DNA from: Posidonia oceanica
Taxonomy: Eukaryota; Streptophyta; Magnoliopsida; Alismatales; Posidoniaceae
Length of the DNA stretch: 64,000 nucleotides
Reading direction: 5' to 3'
Assembly: GCA_037176725.1 (NCBI GenBank)
Contig: JAZBRS010000020.1
Coordinates: 85,506,001 to 85,570,000, forward strand
The position numbers were made by a program, and so were the translations under genes. The notes below the pieces were generated by a model. It was given only the letters and a program-made list of their open reading frames with translations, was not told the origin of the DNA and searched no databases. Below, piece after piece: positions 44,101 through 54,585 of this stretch (its first letter is position 1; each line of letters starts with the position of its first letter).

Positions 44101-47080
44101 TGCTGGCTCAACACATAACGACGTCATTATAGCACTAACACTGAATCTTGATACCAAGTTCAGTTTAAAACCATACTCCAGTATTGCATTAGTTCCACCT
44201 TCGGATAACACGTTTTCTTTATCTGTGATCATGATATCCTCCTCCCCATGGCATGCATACGTGAAACTTTTTTGGTAGCAAAAAGAGTCATTCTGTAATA
44301 TCTCAAGAAGAAACACAATTCTAGTATGTAATGGGCCCACATAATTTAGAGACTTATAATAACTTCTTGAACCATCAATCTAGTCTAAAATGCTTAAAGC
44401 TGAACGCTTTCTTTATCTGTGATCATGATATCCTCCTCCCCATGGCATGCATACGTGAAACTTTTTTGGTAGCAAAAAGAATCATTTCGTAATATCTCAA
44501 GAAGAAACACAATTCTAGTATGTAATGGGCCGACATAATTTAGAGGCTTATAATAACTTCTTGAACCATCAATCTGGTCTAAAATGCTTAAGCTGAAGTT
44601 ATTGTGGAAGTAGGTTTATAGGCTTATATGTTTCTCTCAAGCACTGAAAGACTAATATTAGGTGTCAAAATCTCCCACACAAACTCTTCACATTCTCGTT
44701 CGGGTCCTATCACTATTTTCTCTAGGACTCGTGGCATAGGATTCCAGAGATAAGTTATTATGGAAGTAGGTTTATAGGCTTATATGTTTCTCTCAAGCAT
44801 TGAAAGACTAATATTAGGTGTCAAAATCTCCTACACAAACTCTTCACATTCTCGTTCGGGTCCCATCACTATTTTCTCTAGGACTCGTGGCATAGGATTC
44901 CAGAGATGCAACAATTTTTAGAGGTGAATTCCACCCTCAATATTTTAACACTTAATTTCATACAATATTTAGTTTCTCCAAGGTGAAAAGAGTTGTGACG
45001 GGTAGTCTCCCCATGGTGATGGTGGTGTTGGTGAGGAAAGGAGCAAGAGGTTGTGATGAACTGATGATATTCTGGGTAGGAAGAGGAAAGGGTGGTGGTG
45101 ATGGTTTCCTTGTTTGTGGTGGTGATGGTGGTTGGAGCCTTGGAGGTTGTGGTGGTGGGAAGAGGAAGAGGTGGCGTTCATGGTAGAAAGAGTAAAGGAT
45201 GGTGGTGATGGGTCTCCTTATCATTGGAGATGATGGTGATTGGATGTGGTGGTGGTGGTTATAAGAGAAGGAAAAGGTGGTGGTGGTGATAAGAGAAGGA
45301 AGAGGTGGTGTTCATGGGAGGAAGTGGAAAAAGTAGCGGTGATGAATTTTTCATTATTACATGTGACAATGGTTGGAATTGGTGGTGGTGAGAAGAACAA
45401 GAAAGTATGTTATTGATGTAGGAACGTAATGTTCCTTTTAGTTTTAAAACAAAAGGTGTTAGTATTGGAGTAATCTAAAAGCTTTAGGTATGAAAATATA
45501 ATTTTAGTTTAAAAAAAGGTGTTAGTATTGGAAGCAATCTAAAATTCAGGTTTGAAATTTTCGTTATTGCCGGTGACAATGGTTGGAACTGTTGGTAGTG
45601 AGAAGAGGAAGAAGAAAGAATGTTGTTGATGTAAGGACGTAATGTTCCTTTTAGTTTAGAAACAATAGGTGTTAGTATTAGGAGCAATCTACAAACTTCA
45701 GGTATGAAAATATAATTTTCCCTAAAACTAAATAGGCTAAAGCTCTCGACATGTTTAGCTATTGCTTGGAGTATATCCCAATGGTAGTTGGTTCTACCAC
45801 CATAGTGATGGTTATTTTTGGGGTAAAAATAGGATTTTGTGATTGCTCCAAACTTGGGTTTTTTGTATGGTGGTTGTGTAGGGCTGTCACTATACAATTC
45901 ATTAAAATTTAAAAACCTTCAACAGAACCTATCAAGTTGGGCATGGCCGAGATGGTCCCGTTTGTGCTTGTGGTATTTATTAAAATGAGCCTACATTCAA
46001 GCCCAATCTTGGTTTGTTTTCTAAGTAAATCAGCTCAACCCAAGTTTGGTTCATGAGATATGGACTTTATTGACTACGGTACTATTTATAGACTGGGAAG
46101 TGTATATAAATGTTGTAAACAAAAAACAGTGAGAGATCATATAGAATCAATCAAATTGATTTTCTAATTGTACACCCAGATACAGTTATCTGATTTTTAG
46201 ACTTGTCCGATTTTGTTGAAGTTGTCTTTAAAGGTCAAATGATATTTTCAATCCAAGGAATACGGAATACCAGATAGATTTTTTGATTTTGCTAATAAAT
46301 ATGCAGAATCTTGGAATGCATGGTTGAGATAATAGCTCAATAGGTGTTCCAAATTGCAATATGTGCATTGTCTTTGTGAACGGAACCACATTTGCATGCA
46401 TGGTAATAGCCTGAATTATTCTTCTGGCAAGTGAAATTGATTTATATTCTTTACACGGAGTGAAATGGAGTGGCTTAGCCTACGATTGTCACTTATATTA
46501 GGGGTTTAGTATGTCATCTCCTGTAGCTGGAAAACAACTGAGTTTCTGTAAATGCTAAATAGAGATCATCATTCAGAGTCTAGACCGGCAAATATGAAGA
46601 AATCTTGCAATCCATAGCTTATGACAGAGATCTTGAAAAATGGCTACTGGATATTGTTGCAACTCTCAGTTATTTATATAGGAAAAAATGATGCAAACCA
46701 CGTTTGAGTTTTTAAATTCTAATTTGAATATTACTTGTGCATCATAGGAATAATGTTGTCATTGCTAATATATTAGTGCTCGGATTATTGATTCAGAATA
46801 TTATTCCCAGAGGAGCTATCAATTTTTAATACATTTGGATGCAATTATAACCTTAAGCATCTCTTGTAGGCTGAAAGTGCAATTGCAGCTCTTAACTGCA
46901 GTGGCGTGGTGCTGGGGTCCTTACCTATAAGGTCAGTTTTCTATATGGAATAGGATTTCTTTTGTGGATTTCCTGTTATCTAAAATTACATGGATATTAA
47001 GTATGTCTTTTGCTGTGGTTAGGATAAGCCCATCAAAGACTCCTGTTCGCCCCCGTGCACCTCGACCATCCTTGCATTGA
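32193..47080 (+). CDS. CID11-like: CID11-like RNA-binding protein (PAM2 motif plus two RRMs), ten exons, 321 residues
   Basis: Exons join in frame: 32193-32519, 32604-32714, 32879-32923, 33030-33102, 33197-33309, 33404-33463, 33562-33609, 33700-33768, 46870-46931, 47023-47080. Every intron is GT-AG. Residues 68-81 hold a PAM2 motif ([15 protein letters not shown]), which in this family binds the MLLE domain of poly(A)-binding protein. RRM1 spans about 136-213 (RNP2 VYVSDI, RNP1 RFAFIEFT) and RRM2 about 233-311 (RNP2 IYCTNI, RNP1 RIAFVEFI). The end is [19 protein letters not shown]. The length and order match Arabidopsis CID8-13 proteins, thought to act on mRNA with PABP. No stop or frameshift is present, so the gene is probably functional. 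Intron 8 is about 13.1 kb and cuts RRM2. Coordinates include introns. Confidence 0.93.
34232..34615. repeat. Tandem duplication, unit about 189 bp
   Basis: ATTCCAAATTTTAGGTGC starts at 34232 and again at 34421. Both copies continue through a (CCA)n run and CATGCATTAGTGGGTTCAA to TTTCCTTTTTTC. Copies differ at several sites. Confidence 0.85.
34625..35190 (-). pseudogene. L1-type LINE 3' fragment (zf-RVT end) in intron 8
   Basis: The minus-strand reading includes [20 protein letters not shown] and then a decayed tail ending near INGRSYHF. This is the pattern at the end of plant L1 ORF2, where the zf-RVT domain is followed by a short 3' region. Several stops are present. Confidence 0.7.
35195..37160 (-). 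pseudogene. RTE-clade LINE reverse-transcriptase fragment in intron 8
   Basis: Readable minus-strand blocks, in order from 37150 down: [14 protein letters not shown] and [15 protein letters not shown], then [19 protein letters not shown], then [10 protein letters not shown], then [20 protein letters not shown], then [14 protein letters not shown], and last [20 protein letters not shown] with [17 protein letters not shown]. The LYGxxC ending and the HQGS.LS block are typical of plant RTE elements. Frame changes and stops are frequent. Confidence 0.8.
37021..37165. repeat. 72-bp tandem duplication
   Basis: TTTAACTATTGCTTGGAT begins at 37021 and at 37093. Both units end AACATGAATCCAAGTATTTG and differ at two or three positions. 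The duplication lies in the 5' part of the RTE fragment. Confidence 0.9.
37802..37943 (-). repeat. 3' LTR of the copia element
   Basis: Minus-strand start is TATTAAACTAG next to the purine tract; the end is CTCTATCA at 37802. The expected TGTTA start has changed to TATTA. Confidence 0.75.
38150..42040 (-). pseudogene. Ty1-copia gag-pol polyprotein, decayed
   Basis: From 42040 downwards the minus strand gives a protease-like start ([12 protein letters not shown], the usual LDSGASxHM with a changed Gly-Ala), then [14 protein letters not shown] and [13 protein letters not shown]. The integrase core is at 40480-40106 ([30 protein letters not shown]), followed at 40051-39863 by [20 protein letters not shown]. 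Reverse transcriptase is at about 39270-38760 with [36 protein letters not shown] and VAYVDDI near 38780. Stops and frameshifts are spread throughout. Confidence 0.8.
43090..43440. repeat. GGTGG/GCGGCG-rich low-complexity stretch at the copia 5' end
   Basis: Runs of GGTGGTGG and CGGCGGC between the copia 5' LTR and its gag. Minus-strand frames here are Ser/Pro/His rich and look non-specific. Confidence 0.6.
43479..43605 (-). repeat. 5' LTR of the copia element
   Basis: Minus-strand start TGTTAGACTAATTAG at 43605, end CTCTTATCA at 43479; flanked by the ATCTC duplication. Confidence 0.8.
44214..44908. repeat. Two adjacent tandem duplications (units about 194 and 156 bp)
   Basis: CTTTATCTGTGATCATG recurs at 44217 and 44411, defining a 194-bp unit. 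Directly after, AGTTATTRTGGAAGTAGG recurs at 44597 and 44753, defining a 156-bp unit that ends GGATTCCAGAGAT. Copies of each pair are nearly identical, so both duplications look recent. Confidence 0.9.
45000..45720. repeat. GGTGGT-rich stretch followed by a roughly 212-bp duplication
   Basis: 45000-45330 is dominated by GGTGGTGATGG words. TTGATGTARGRACGTAATG then recurs at 45413 and 45625, each followed by TGTTCCTTTTAGTTT, GGTGTTAGTATT and GGTATGAAAATATAATTTT. Confidence 0.8.
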
Positions 47081-47513
47081 GCTTTTTCCTGGTCTCATTG
47101 GTGGTTGATAATGTTATTATATGTTATACACATGTAAGCAGGCTCATTGAGGTACATTTCTTCAGGTCGTAGGCAGTTTTATTTAATATTACACTGCAGA
47201 TTTAGTGGACCATAATTTAAATATAGGCTGGTGGAAGTGTTCTTAGAATGTAAAGTCGGTTCAAATTCGAGGCATTAAAATTTCATTTTCATGTTCACCT
47301 TGGTCCAACCTCTTAGAGGAGTCCAAAAGTGAAAGGTCCGAACAGCTAAGTCATATTACTCTGCACACTAGAGTGACTATGAAGGTGTTGCTCTTTTTGG
47401 TTCCAATGTGGTTTCCAAGTATTATTAGTTTATTTGTATGGTTAGATTTTCACATCTAGTAATTTACACTTTTCTTATTTCTCATGGTTCTATTTTTCTT
47501 GTTTTTGCAATTA
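47081..47513 (+). other. CID-like 3' UTR and downstream spacer
   Basis: AT-rich sequence between the stop codon and the next LINE. No single poly(A) signal stands out. Confidence 0.4.
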
Positions 47514-49745
47514 GATTTTTTTGAGCGGTAGTCAAGAAAATTTTATTACGAAAGCTGAGGAAATACAAAAACAAGGCTTATCAAGAAAATAAGCCAAAGT
47601 AAAATACAAGGGGAACAATCTGAGCACCACCTCCTAGTCCTCATAGCACAAGGTGAAAATCACATCTCTGTAAAGTTAAGCTAGTCAAAACACTTTCATG
47701 GAGAATCTGTTAGGTAAAACATTGAATCTTCAACGATTTCTTATTGTTCCATATCCATGAATGACAACCAACCCTCACTCTACCACAGGTCATGATTGAG
47801 TAGACTGATGAGATCGAGAAGTTATTATCCTTGGCCCACAACCAAGTGCGAAAATTAGGTGAAACAGAAAAACAATTTGAACCCACATTCTCAAGCAAAG
47901 CAAGTCGAGAAACAAGATCCAAGGCTTCTCTATTTGTGGGATCTCTCTTAAATGTCAAAGTCCCAAACAATCTTAGATGATTGCTTGACACAACACTCCG
48001 CTATATTAGCAGGTTGTACAGGAAAAAGGAAACAAAGTAGGGAATAATTGTCTGAAAGGCATGGAGTCAATCTAATGATCCATTCAGAACCTAATCTAGT
48101 TACCACAACCCACCCTCGAACTCAATCTACACTTCATAATCAACTTTGCTTCTAAAATCACACCTCACATAGGAGACACCCTCAAGTGAAAACCAACCCT
48201 ACCCAAGACATTGCCCCTGTATCATTGCTAAAAAATCATATATTTCCAAAGCAATGTTGGGGAATTCCTATCAGTAGGAGGCCCATCCAATTGTTAGATC
48301 CACTTCCCATGGAGAGCAATGTTGAAAGAGCAAAATTTACGAAGGCCTAATCATCCTCTTGCCCTAGGGGGATAAATTTTGCGCTAAGCCACAAAGGGGA
48401 AGCCCTCGTTAGATGATCTACGCTCACCCTCCCAGAGGAAATTCCTTTGGGATGTAAATAGGCATATTTGACAACATTGAGGAAATCAAAGTTACCCTGC
48501 AAAAGACAAGAATCTAGCCTTCCACTCAACGAGACGTTGCTCAAAATGCTTAACAAATGGATTCCAATCTAACTTCCTCACTTTAGACCTAGACAGTGTT
48601 GATCAAGATATTGGATGGAAAGTTCCCAACTTGACACCTAAACAAAGTTATAGTACAGTCAACAAAACTAGGATCAGTACCAATCCCAACAACAGATGAT
48701 TTCTTGAAATTGATCTTTAAGTGTGTGATTAGCTCAAAGCAACCCAGAACAAAGGCAATGCCTTTGACTTCCTACAAGGAAGCCCCACAAAAAACTAAGG
48801 TATCATCTGCATATTGTAAGAGAGAGATAGAACAATCACCACAAAAAGGAATCCCTTAAAAGAACCCCTCTCGTTAGCCTTAATGCATAAGCAGTTGAAT
48901 ACTTCTGTAACCGAAGACAAAAGAAGTGGTGAAAGAGGATCACTTTGTCGGAGTCCTCTTCCACACCCAAAAAAATCCTTTTGAGCAATCATTGATCAGA
49001 ATTGAAAACTTCGCTGAGACAATGTGGTAGTCCATTCACTCCCTCCATTTAATCTTAAAACCCATGCACGTTATCACCTCACCAAGATAATGCCAACTAA
49101 TTTCCAACACCAACCCTGGCATTCCGTGGCAAGTCCAAGCTTCAATGCACTCGTGAGCAACAAGAAAGTCATCAAGGATTTGCCTATCATGGATGAAAGC
49201 TAATTGATGGAGTCCAATGAGGTCTCCCAGAAATGATTTGAGTCTCTCCACTAGACATTTCACCCCAATCTTGTAGAGCCATTTAATGAGACTTAATAGG
49301 CTTGAAATTACCCACTTCCATGGCCTCGTCTTTCTTCGCGATTAGAGTGATGAAAATAGCATTGGCAACCCCATTACGCATCGATCCACAAACCTCAGCT
49401 CATCCCAAAGAAAGTTTCGGCAACTTTGTTCCCAGGGGTCATATACATTCATCACTCCAAAATGAACATCATACCCTTTCAACTTTAGAGTCACAAAAGT
49501 TCTGAAGGTCATGATGGAATGGGGTACCATATCAAACATTGAACCATCACGAGTCCTCCAACAGCACCTGTCGACCCCTTGAACACAAATTCATTAAGCC
49601 ATAGACCAGAGAAAACCGACACATACTCAGCTCAATGAACTTGTTTCTTGAAGACAAAGAATATCAGGTTTAGCACTCCTCACAAGTTTTCTCACCACTT
49701 GTCTTTTTGACTGAACCTAGACCATGGACATTCTAGAAAAGGATT
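47514..49745 (-). pseudogene. L1-type LINE, internally deleted (EN start, RT, zf-RVT)
   Basis: On the minus strand from 49745: an endonuclease-like start (KRQVVRKLVRSAKPDILCLQ), then FGVMNVYDPWEQSCRNFLW, then a jump to the RT region with CLVERLKSFLGDLIGLHQLA and HDRQILDDFLVAHECIEAW. RGLRQSDPLSPLLLS and a frameshifted LLQYADDT follow near 48810. The zf-RVT region is at 47991-47710 (FRTWLWAKDNNFSISSVYS, WNNKKSLKIQCFT). Much of the endonuclease and early RT is missing between about 49540 and 49330. A run of T (47513-47521, A on the minus strand) marks the 3' end. It is dead. Confidence 0.85.
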
Positions 49746-50206
49746 TTCATGTTTAACAATGATAACCCACCCTAACCCAACAATGAGAGACTAGGATGCA
49801 CTTGCATCCCCTGCCTCCACAATGGCTGCACGGAAATGAGAGAGAATCCCATGAATTTTTGTGATGTGGTACTGAGGAGCTAAACCCAAATGATTGCCTC
49901 TGTAACTGATTTGTTCATCATCCCACCAGGGTGTTACTTCCTTCTTTCCTCATATCCACAATCAAAAGCTTAAACATTTTTCTCCCTCATCCACAACCTA
50001 TAATCACGGTTGATGGTTGGTCGTGCTAAAGTGGAAAGAGAGGAAGGGTGTTGTGGTCATGGGTTATTATCATCATGGAGTGTGTGGTCTGCAAGTGGCG
50101 GAATGATTGTGCTTGCATGGGTGGTGGTCTACTGGTGGAGAAGGATGTTTTCTTTCAATGGAGTTGCTGTTATGGGTTCATTTGTTCATGGAGTATGTAA
50201 TGGATT

Positions 50207-50210
<4 letters not shown>

Positions 50211-50237
<27 letters not shown>

Positions 50238-50248
50238 AAGAAGAAGAA
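50211..50248. repeat. (AAG)n microsatellite
   Basis: About 12 AAG units directly before the plastid-derived segment. Confidence 0.9.
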
Positions 50249-50252
50249 TACC

Positions 50253-50850
50253 TCTTATCTTCGTTTCCCAAGCCTTTAGTGAGTTCATGATAGAGTTGGA
50301 AAAGATCAAATCTTTGATGATTCCATTATACATGATTGAGTTGCGAAAACTTTTGGATAGGTATCCTACACCTAAATTTAATTCTTTTTGGTTAAAGATC
50401 TCTTTCTAGTTGCTTTGGAACAATTAGGAGATTCTCTGGAAGAAATATGGGGTTTTGCTTTTGGCAACAACATGCTATTGGACATTGATCCTGTTTATGG
50501 GGTCAAGTCAATGCGTTCTAGTTTTAAGGAGAAACATTTGAATATCAACCTCATTGATATCGTCGATCTTGTAAGTATCATACCAAATCCCATCAATCGA
50601 ATCACTTTTTCAAGAAATACGAGACATCTAAGTCATACAAGTAAAGAGATCCAATCGTTGATAAGAAAAAGAAAAAACGTGAACGGTGATTGGATTGATG
50701 ATAAAATAGAATACTGGGCTGTGAACAATGATTCCATTGATGATGAAGAAAGAGAATTTTTGGTTTAGTTCTTCACCCTAACAATAGAAAAAAGAATTGA
50801 TAAAAATCTATTGAGTCGGACTCATAGTGATCTTTTATCAAAGAATGACT
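50253..50850 (+). pseudogene. ycf2: Plastid ycf2 fragment inserted in nuclear DNA (NUPT)
   Basis: The translation follows a middle section of the plastid Ycf2 protein: [20 protein letters not shown], then [14 protein letters not shown], then [13 protein letters not shown] sequence ([20 protein letters not shown]), then [20 protein letters not shown] and [11 protein letters not shown]. Identity is high, but there is a frameshift near 50388, and it ends abruptly after AAGAATGACT near 50850. Only about 600 bp of a gene of more than 6 kb is present, with no plastid neighbours. Ycf2 belongs to a plastid import motor complex. This copy has no expected function. Transfer by way of mitochondrial DNA is also possible. 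Confidence 0.9.
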
Positions 50851-51444
50851 AAGGGTCTTTAGGTTGGATATTTATGTTAATTTCATCACATAGGTGAAAA
50901 CCCAACTTGTAAACGATGGACTGACGGGAAGGATTTAATTGAATGACATTGAATAGTTCGAGGGTTTTTTTTTGTAGTGTCTTGAAGTTGAAGGTAGTAA
51001 ATTGAAATATTAGAAAAGTTGGAGGTAGTAAATAATAATTAATAATTATTAATATCCTATAAATCAATCTATGGTTTCTCTAACTCGACTTTACATTCTC
51101 ATATTTTTTAATGAAAAGACAAGGTGGATACCTTTTTTTGGGGATAAAGAATTGGTAAAAAAGATCTAGAAATAGTTTGTAATCAACTTTTGAGCTTACT
51201 TCAGTTGTGGGGTTGTAGGTTTGAATCCCAATAAGTGTAGAATTTAACCCAAAAAAATAAAAAAACTTTTGAACTTGTGTGTGTGTGTGTTTTTTTTTTG
51301 AAATGGTAGTAGTAGGGTTATTCTCCACCAACAACAATGTTAGGGACATGAAACTACAACTAATGATGCAAATGGATATGGATTATCTACAGTCGTATTC
51401 TTATCTAGACGGATACAGTTACAAATATCATTTATATAAATTTT
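50851..51444. other. AT-rich intergenic DNA, nothing recognised
   Basis: No convincing coding frame. A short (GT)n run lies near 51278-51290. Confidence 0.5.
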
Positions 51445-52139
51445 AGAGTAAAATTCTTGATGGTACCCTTAACTATGGTTGATTTACACTTATTACCTGA
51501 ACTTTAAAACCAATCACTTTGGTACCTTAAACTTCCATTTTCTTTTCTTACTTGGTATAGTTGGGACCAAAGGCGTCTAATTTAACCAACGATGTCTAAT
51601 TTAACCTAAAATACCTATTATGCCCTCACAACTTGACTTCCTTCTCTTCTCACACTTTCCCCTTTCTCTTCACATTTTCTTTTCTCTTTACAAGCTTGAA
51701 GTCATGTGCATATACCTTGCTTCCATGTACTAAATATGTAAAAAAAAGGAGGAAGTTGAAGAGGTTGCTGCATATATAGGTGGTTGCAAATGTGTATGAA
51801 ATATGCCTTCTTTGCTCGTGTAGGTTGTTGCATTATGCAAGAAAAGAAGAGGAAGAAGACCGCATAGAAATACTAATGGAGAGCAAAGAGGAAGAAATAT
51901 GTTGGGTTTAGGGTTTAGAAGAGATTTCAGGAAGAAATGGAGAAGAAATGGGGGAAAAGAGGTCTTATAACGTCAAGGGTATTACTGTCCAAAAAATATT
52001 GTAAAACCCATAGGGTCTAATGGAAGCACCACAGTGGTGAACGGTTGAAGTTTTGCATACCAAAATGATTGATTTTGAAGTTCCGAGTAGTAAGGTGTAA
52101 ATTGGTCATAGTTTAAGATAACATCAAAAAATTTACTCT
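51445..52139. mobile_element. MITE with long terminal inverted repeats (Mutator-like?)
   Basis: The left arm starts AGAGTAAAATTCTTGATG and the reversed right arm AGAGTAAATTTTTTGATG. The arms stay similar for about 85 bases (for example ACCAATCACTTTGGTA against ATCAATCATTTTGGTA). The flanks share AAATTTT (51438-51444 and 52140-52146). The 695-bp body has no coding capacity. Long arms and non-coding interior suggest a Mutator-type MITE. The 7-bp duplication is shorter than the usual 9, so the superfamily is uncertain. Confidence 0.7.
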
Positions 52140-52319
52140 AAATTTTAAGGATATGGATAGGAATATTTATTTTTTTGATATAGATAAGGATATATTTATC
52201 AATATTTTTAAAGAATACAGATTTTTAACATAATCAATCCAATGTTTGGATAGTGAGAACTCAAATGACCTTATCTCGCTCAAGTTAAAGTCTACCCTTA
52301 TCTGATGCTTTGTCTATTA

Positions 52320-52510
52320 TTCTACTAGAAAAATTCAGAATTGCGAGGACAAGTCGCGAGAACTTAGCAAGGAAAAGTCCTCACTAAGATTTTACGAGGA
52401 CTTTTTACGAGGATTTAGCGAGAACTTTTCCTAGCTAGAATTTAGTAAGGACTTAGCAAGGACAAGTCCTTGCTATATCCTCACTAATTTGACCTAAAAT
52501 CTTTTATCGC
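52320..52510 (+). mobile_element. CACTA-type 5' terminus 1 with subterminal repeats
   Basis: TTCTACTAGAAAAATTC resembles a CACTACTAGAAAAATTC-type end with the first two bases changed. It is followed by packed GCGAGGAC, AGCAAGGA and GTCCTCRC words in both orientations up to about 52490, then a TC-rich stretch. Short motifs repeated in both orientations next to the end are a hallmark of CACTA elements, where TnpA-like proteins bind. No matching 3' terminus is visible nearby. Confidence 0.6.
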
Positions 52511-53228
52511 GCGGGCCTTTTACTCATTTCACTCCTTCGCCGCTCCTCTCCACTCTTCACTCTCCTCTCCTCTCCTCCTCCTCCTCCTACTCCTCTTCCT
52601 CCTTCTACTCTCCACTGGAAGTCTCCTCCTTCTCTTATTTAAGGTGACCACCTGTCCTTCAGTGTCCAACGTTGCTCTTCCTCTCTGTCCTCTTGCGGCA
52701 CTTGTTCTCCTCTAACCACCGACAACATCGCTCGTTCTCCACAGAGCTCCTCTCCTCTCCTCCTCATCCTCCTCTCCCCCACCTTCTTTATTTTCTTTTT
52801 GATTTTTGACATTCTTTTTGGTTGTGTGGTGGGTTTTTAGGCGGAGGCGTCTATGAGTGCGTAGGTGTTGAGGCAATGCATCGAGGAGAAGGCGGTGTTG
52901 GGCATGAGGCGGCGTTGGCCTTGCGGGAGCTCGAGGGCTTGATTGTCACTGCCGTAGTGTTGCTGGCCTCCTTGGATCCTCAATGCTTTTAACAAAACAC
53001 AGAAATTCTTTAAAGGGAAGGCATCAAAATTGGTCAAAAGAGTAAGATCTTTATTTCCAATCTCTTATTTTTTGGGACTTAATCATTTGTTTTTTTTAAC
53101 TTGTTTAGTTGATGAAGAAACACTTGGAATACTATTTGCAATGTCGTTTTTACTGGTATTTTTTGTCAATTTATTTGCAACACTTTGAAATATGTTTAAA
53201 TATATAATCTATTACAATATATAATCTA
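52511..53228. other. Interior sequence after CACTA terminus 1
   Basis: A TC-rich leader-like stretch (52540-52790), then a possible intron end TTTTTAG before GCGGAGGCG at 52841 and a short GC-rich segment to about 52985, then AT-rich DNA. I do not recognise a protein. Confidence 0.35.
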
Positions 53229-53440
53229 CATTACTAAAAATTCATCATTTTGCGAGGACATGGCGAGGACTTGTCCTCGCAATAGTTTAACGAGGCAAAA
53301 TAGCATGGACATAGCGAGGATATTTCCTCGCAATAATATTATGAGGATTTAACGAGGAAATAGCCTCGCTATGTCCTCGCTTTTTATTTAGCAAGGAGAT
53401 AGCGAGGACATATCCTCGTTATCTGTCCTCGCTAAATCTG
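53229..53440 (+). mobile_element. CACTA-type 5' terminus 2 with subterminal repeats
   Basis: CATTACTAAAAATTC starts a region in which GCGAGGAC or GCGAGGAT and the reverse GTCCTCGC or ATCCTCGT occur about a dozen times within 200 bases (for example GCGAGGACTTGTCCTCGC at 53274-53291). It resembles terminus 1 in sequence and orientation, about 909 bp downstream. It is a candidate left end for the element encoding the transposase at 60.4 kb. Confidence 0.65.
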
Positions 53441-54430
53441 TCCTAAAATTTCGACCTACGAGCGACTTCACCCTTTTGTCTCTCCCTTTCGTCTCTTGCT
53501 CTCGTCTCTCGCTCTCGTCTCTCCCTCTCACTGCGTACCCGCTCGCTGCCGCCTCCTTGTCTCTCCCTCTCACTACGTCCTCCTCCGACGGTCGGGTTGC
53601 TTCCTCCTCCTCATCCTCCATTCGAGCACAGCCGGCTCCTCCTCATCCTCGATCGTAACTTCGCCGGCACAACCTCCTCCTCATCCTTCAACGTTTCTTC
53701 AAGGTTGGTCACTACTCTCTCTCTCTCACTGTGTATGCCTCGCAAACAATGGAGATTCGGCGTTTCTTCATGTTAAATCTTGGTCTTGTGTTTTTCTTCA
53801 CTGTTTCTTGGTCTCGCTGTGTATGTTTGTTTTTCTTCATGTTAAATCTTGCTATTGTGATGGTTGACGGAAATGCTATTGTCATTCTACAAAAAAAAAT
53901 GTAGAAAATTAAATCTTGCTATTGTGATGTTTCTATGTTTGTTTGTTCTTGCTACTGTTAATTGTTTCATGCTTCCAAAATGGAAAAAGATTTCATACAG
54001 TTGCTTTATGAATCTATAAGAGAGCACTTGGGTTCTCCCAATAAATAAAAATAAATAAAAAATGTATCATGCAAGATTGTAATCATATTGTATAACTAGG
54101 AGATGGGAAGTCCTATCTAAGTAAATTTCTGCTCTACAATGCACATTTAGACTGGCATGTTAAACCCAATTTTATTAGGGAGAAGTTGTATGCGGCATTC
54201 CTGTTTCCACAGTGAAAAAATGCAGAAAACTACAAATAGAATTGGCACCAAGCAATTAAGATTGTGAAAGTTCCTAATGAAGATAAAAGGCTGATTTAGC
54301 CAAATGACTAGTTCTGAATAGAATTTTGCCGCTGATAACAAGTTGAACGTGGTAAAGCAACAAAGGCTACAAGTAGAATGGTGGAAAAGAAGAGTAGATA
54401 TAAATAATGGAGATACAATCTCATAGTATT
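53441..54430. other. TC-rich leader-like sequence and AT-rich spacer after CACTA terminus 2
   Basis: 53460-53720 is CTCTCGTCTC/CTCCTCC-rich, like the stretch after terminus 1. The rest is AT-rich. Short frames exist but none is recognisable. Confidence 0.4.
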
Positions 54431-54434
54431 ATAC

Positions 54435-54585
54435 ATTTCTTCATCATCAAATTGCATACCATATGCCAAAGTAAGAGAGTAGGATTTATAGTTCATTGTT
54501 CTAGCCCTCCAAAACTTGACTTCAGATCCTACAATTTGCCGCTGTTCATGAACAAGTGCATGCACATGCAACAATCTTTCATTAG
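54435..54585 (-). pseudogene. Exon-like fragment C, unidentified
   Basis: The minus-strand frame reads LLHVHALVHEQRQIVGSEVK, then FWRARTMNYKSYSLTLAYGM, with a possible acceptor (GCATTAG) before it and a possible donor (GTATAA) after it. It looks like a true exon, but I do not know the family. Confidence 0.35.

Larger units (their letters stand above)
33769..46869 (+). other. Giant intron 8 of the CID-like gene (13,101 bp)
   Basis: Donor GTAAATG follows TTTATACAG and acceptor CTCTTGTAG precedes GCTGAAAGTGC. The codons on both sides are in phase 0 and rebuild an uninterrupted RRM2. The intron is filled by LINE fragments, a Ty1-copia element and tandem duplications. Unassigned stretches (33769-34230, 37170-37800, 43606-44200, 45900-46869) are AT-rich with no gene visible. 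Confidence 0.9.

Noticed and set aside
50107..50409. Arg-rich frame joined to the ycf2 reading
   Set aside because: The Arg run is translation of (AAG)n in another frame. The downstream part is plastid sequence, so the fusion is accidental.
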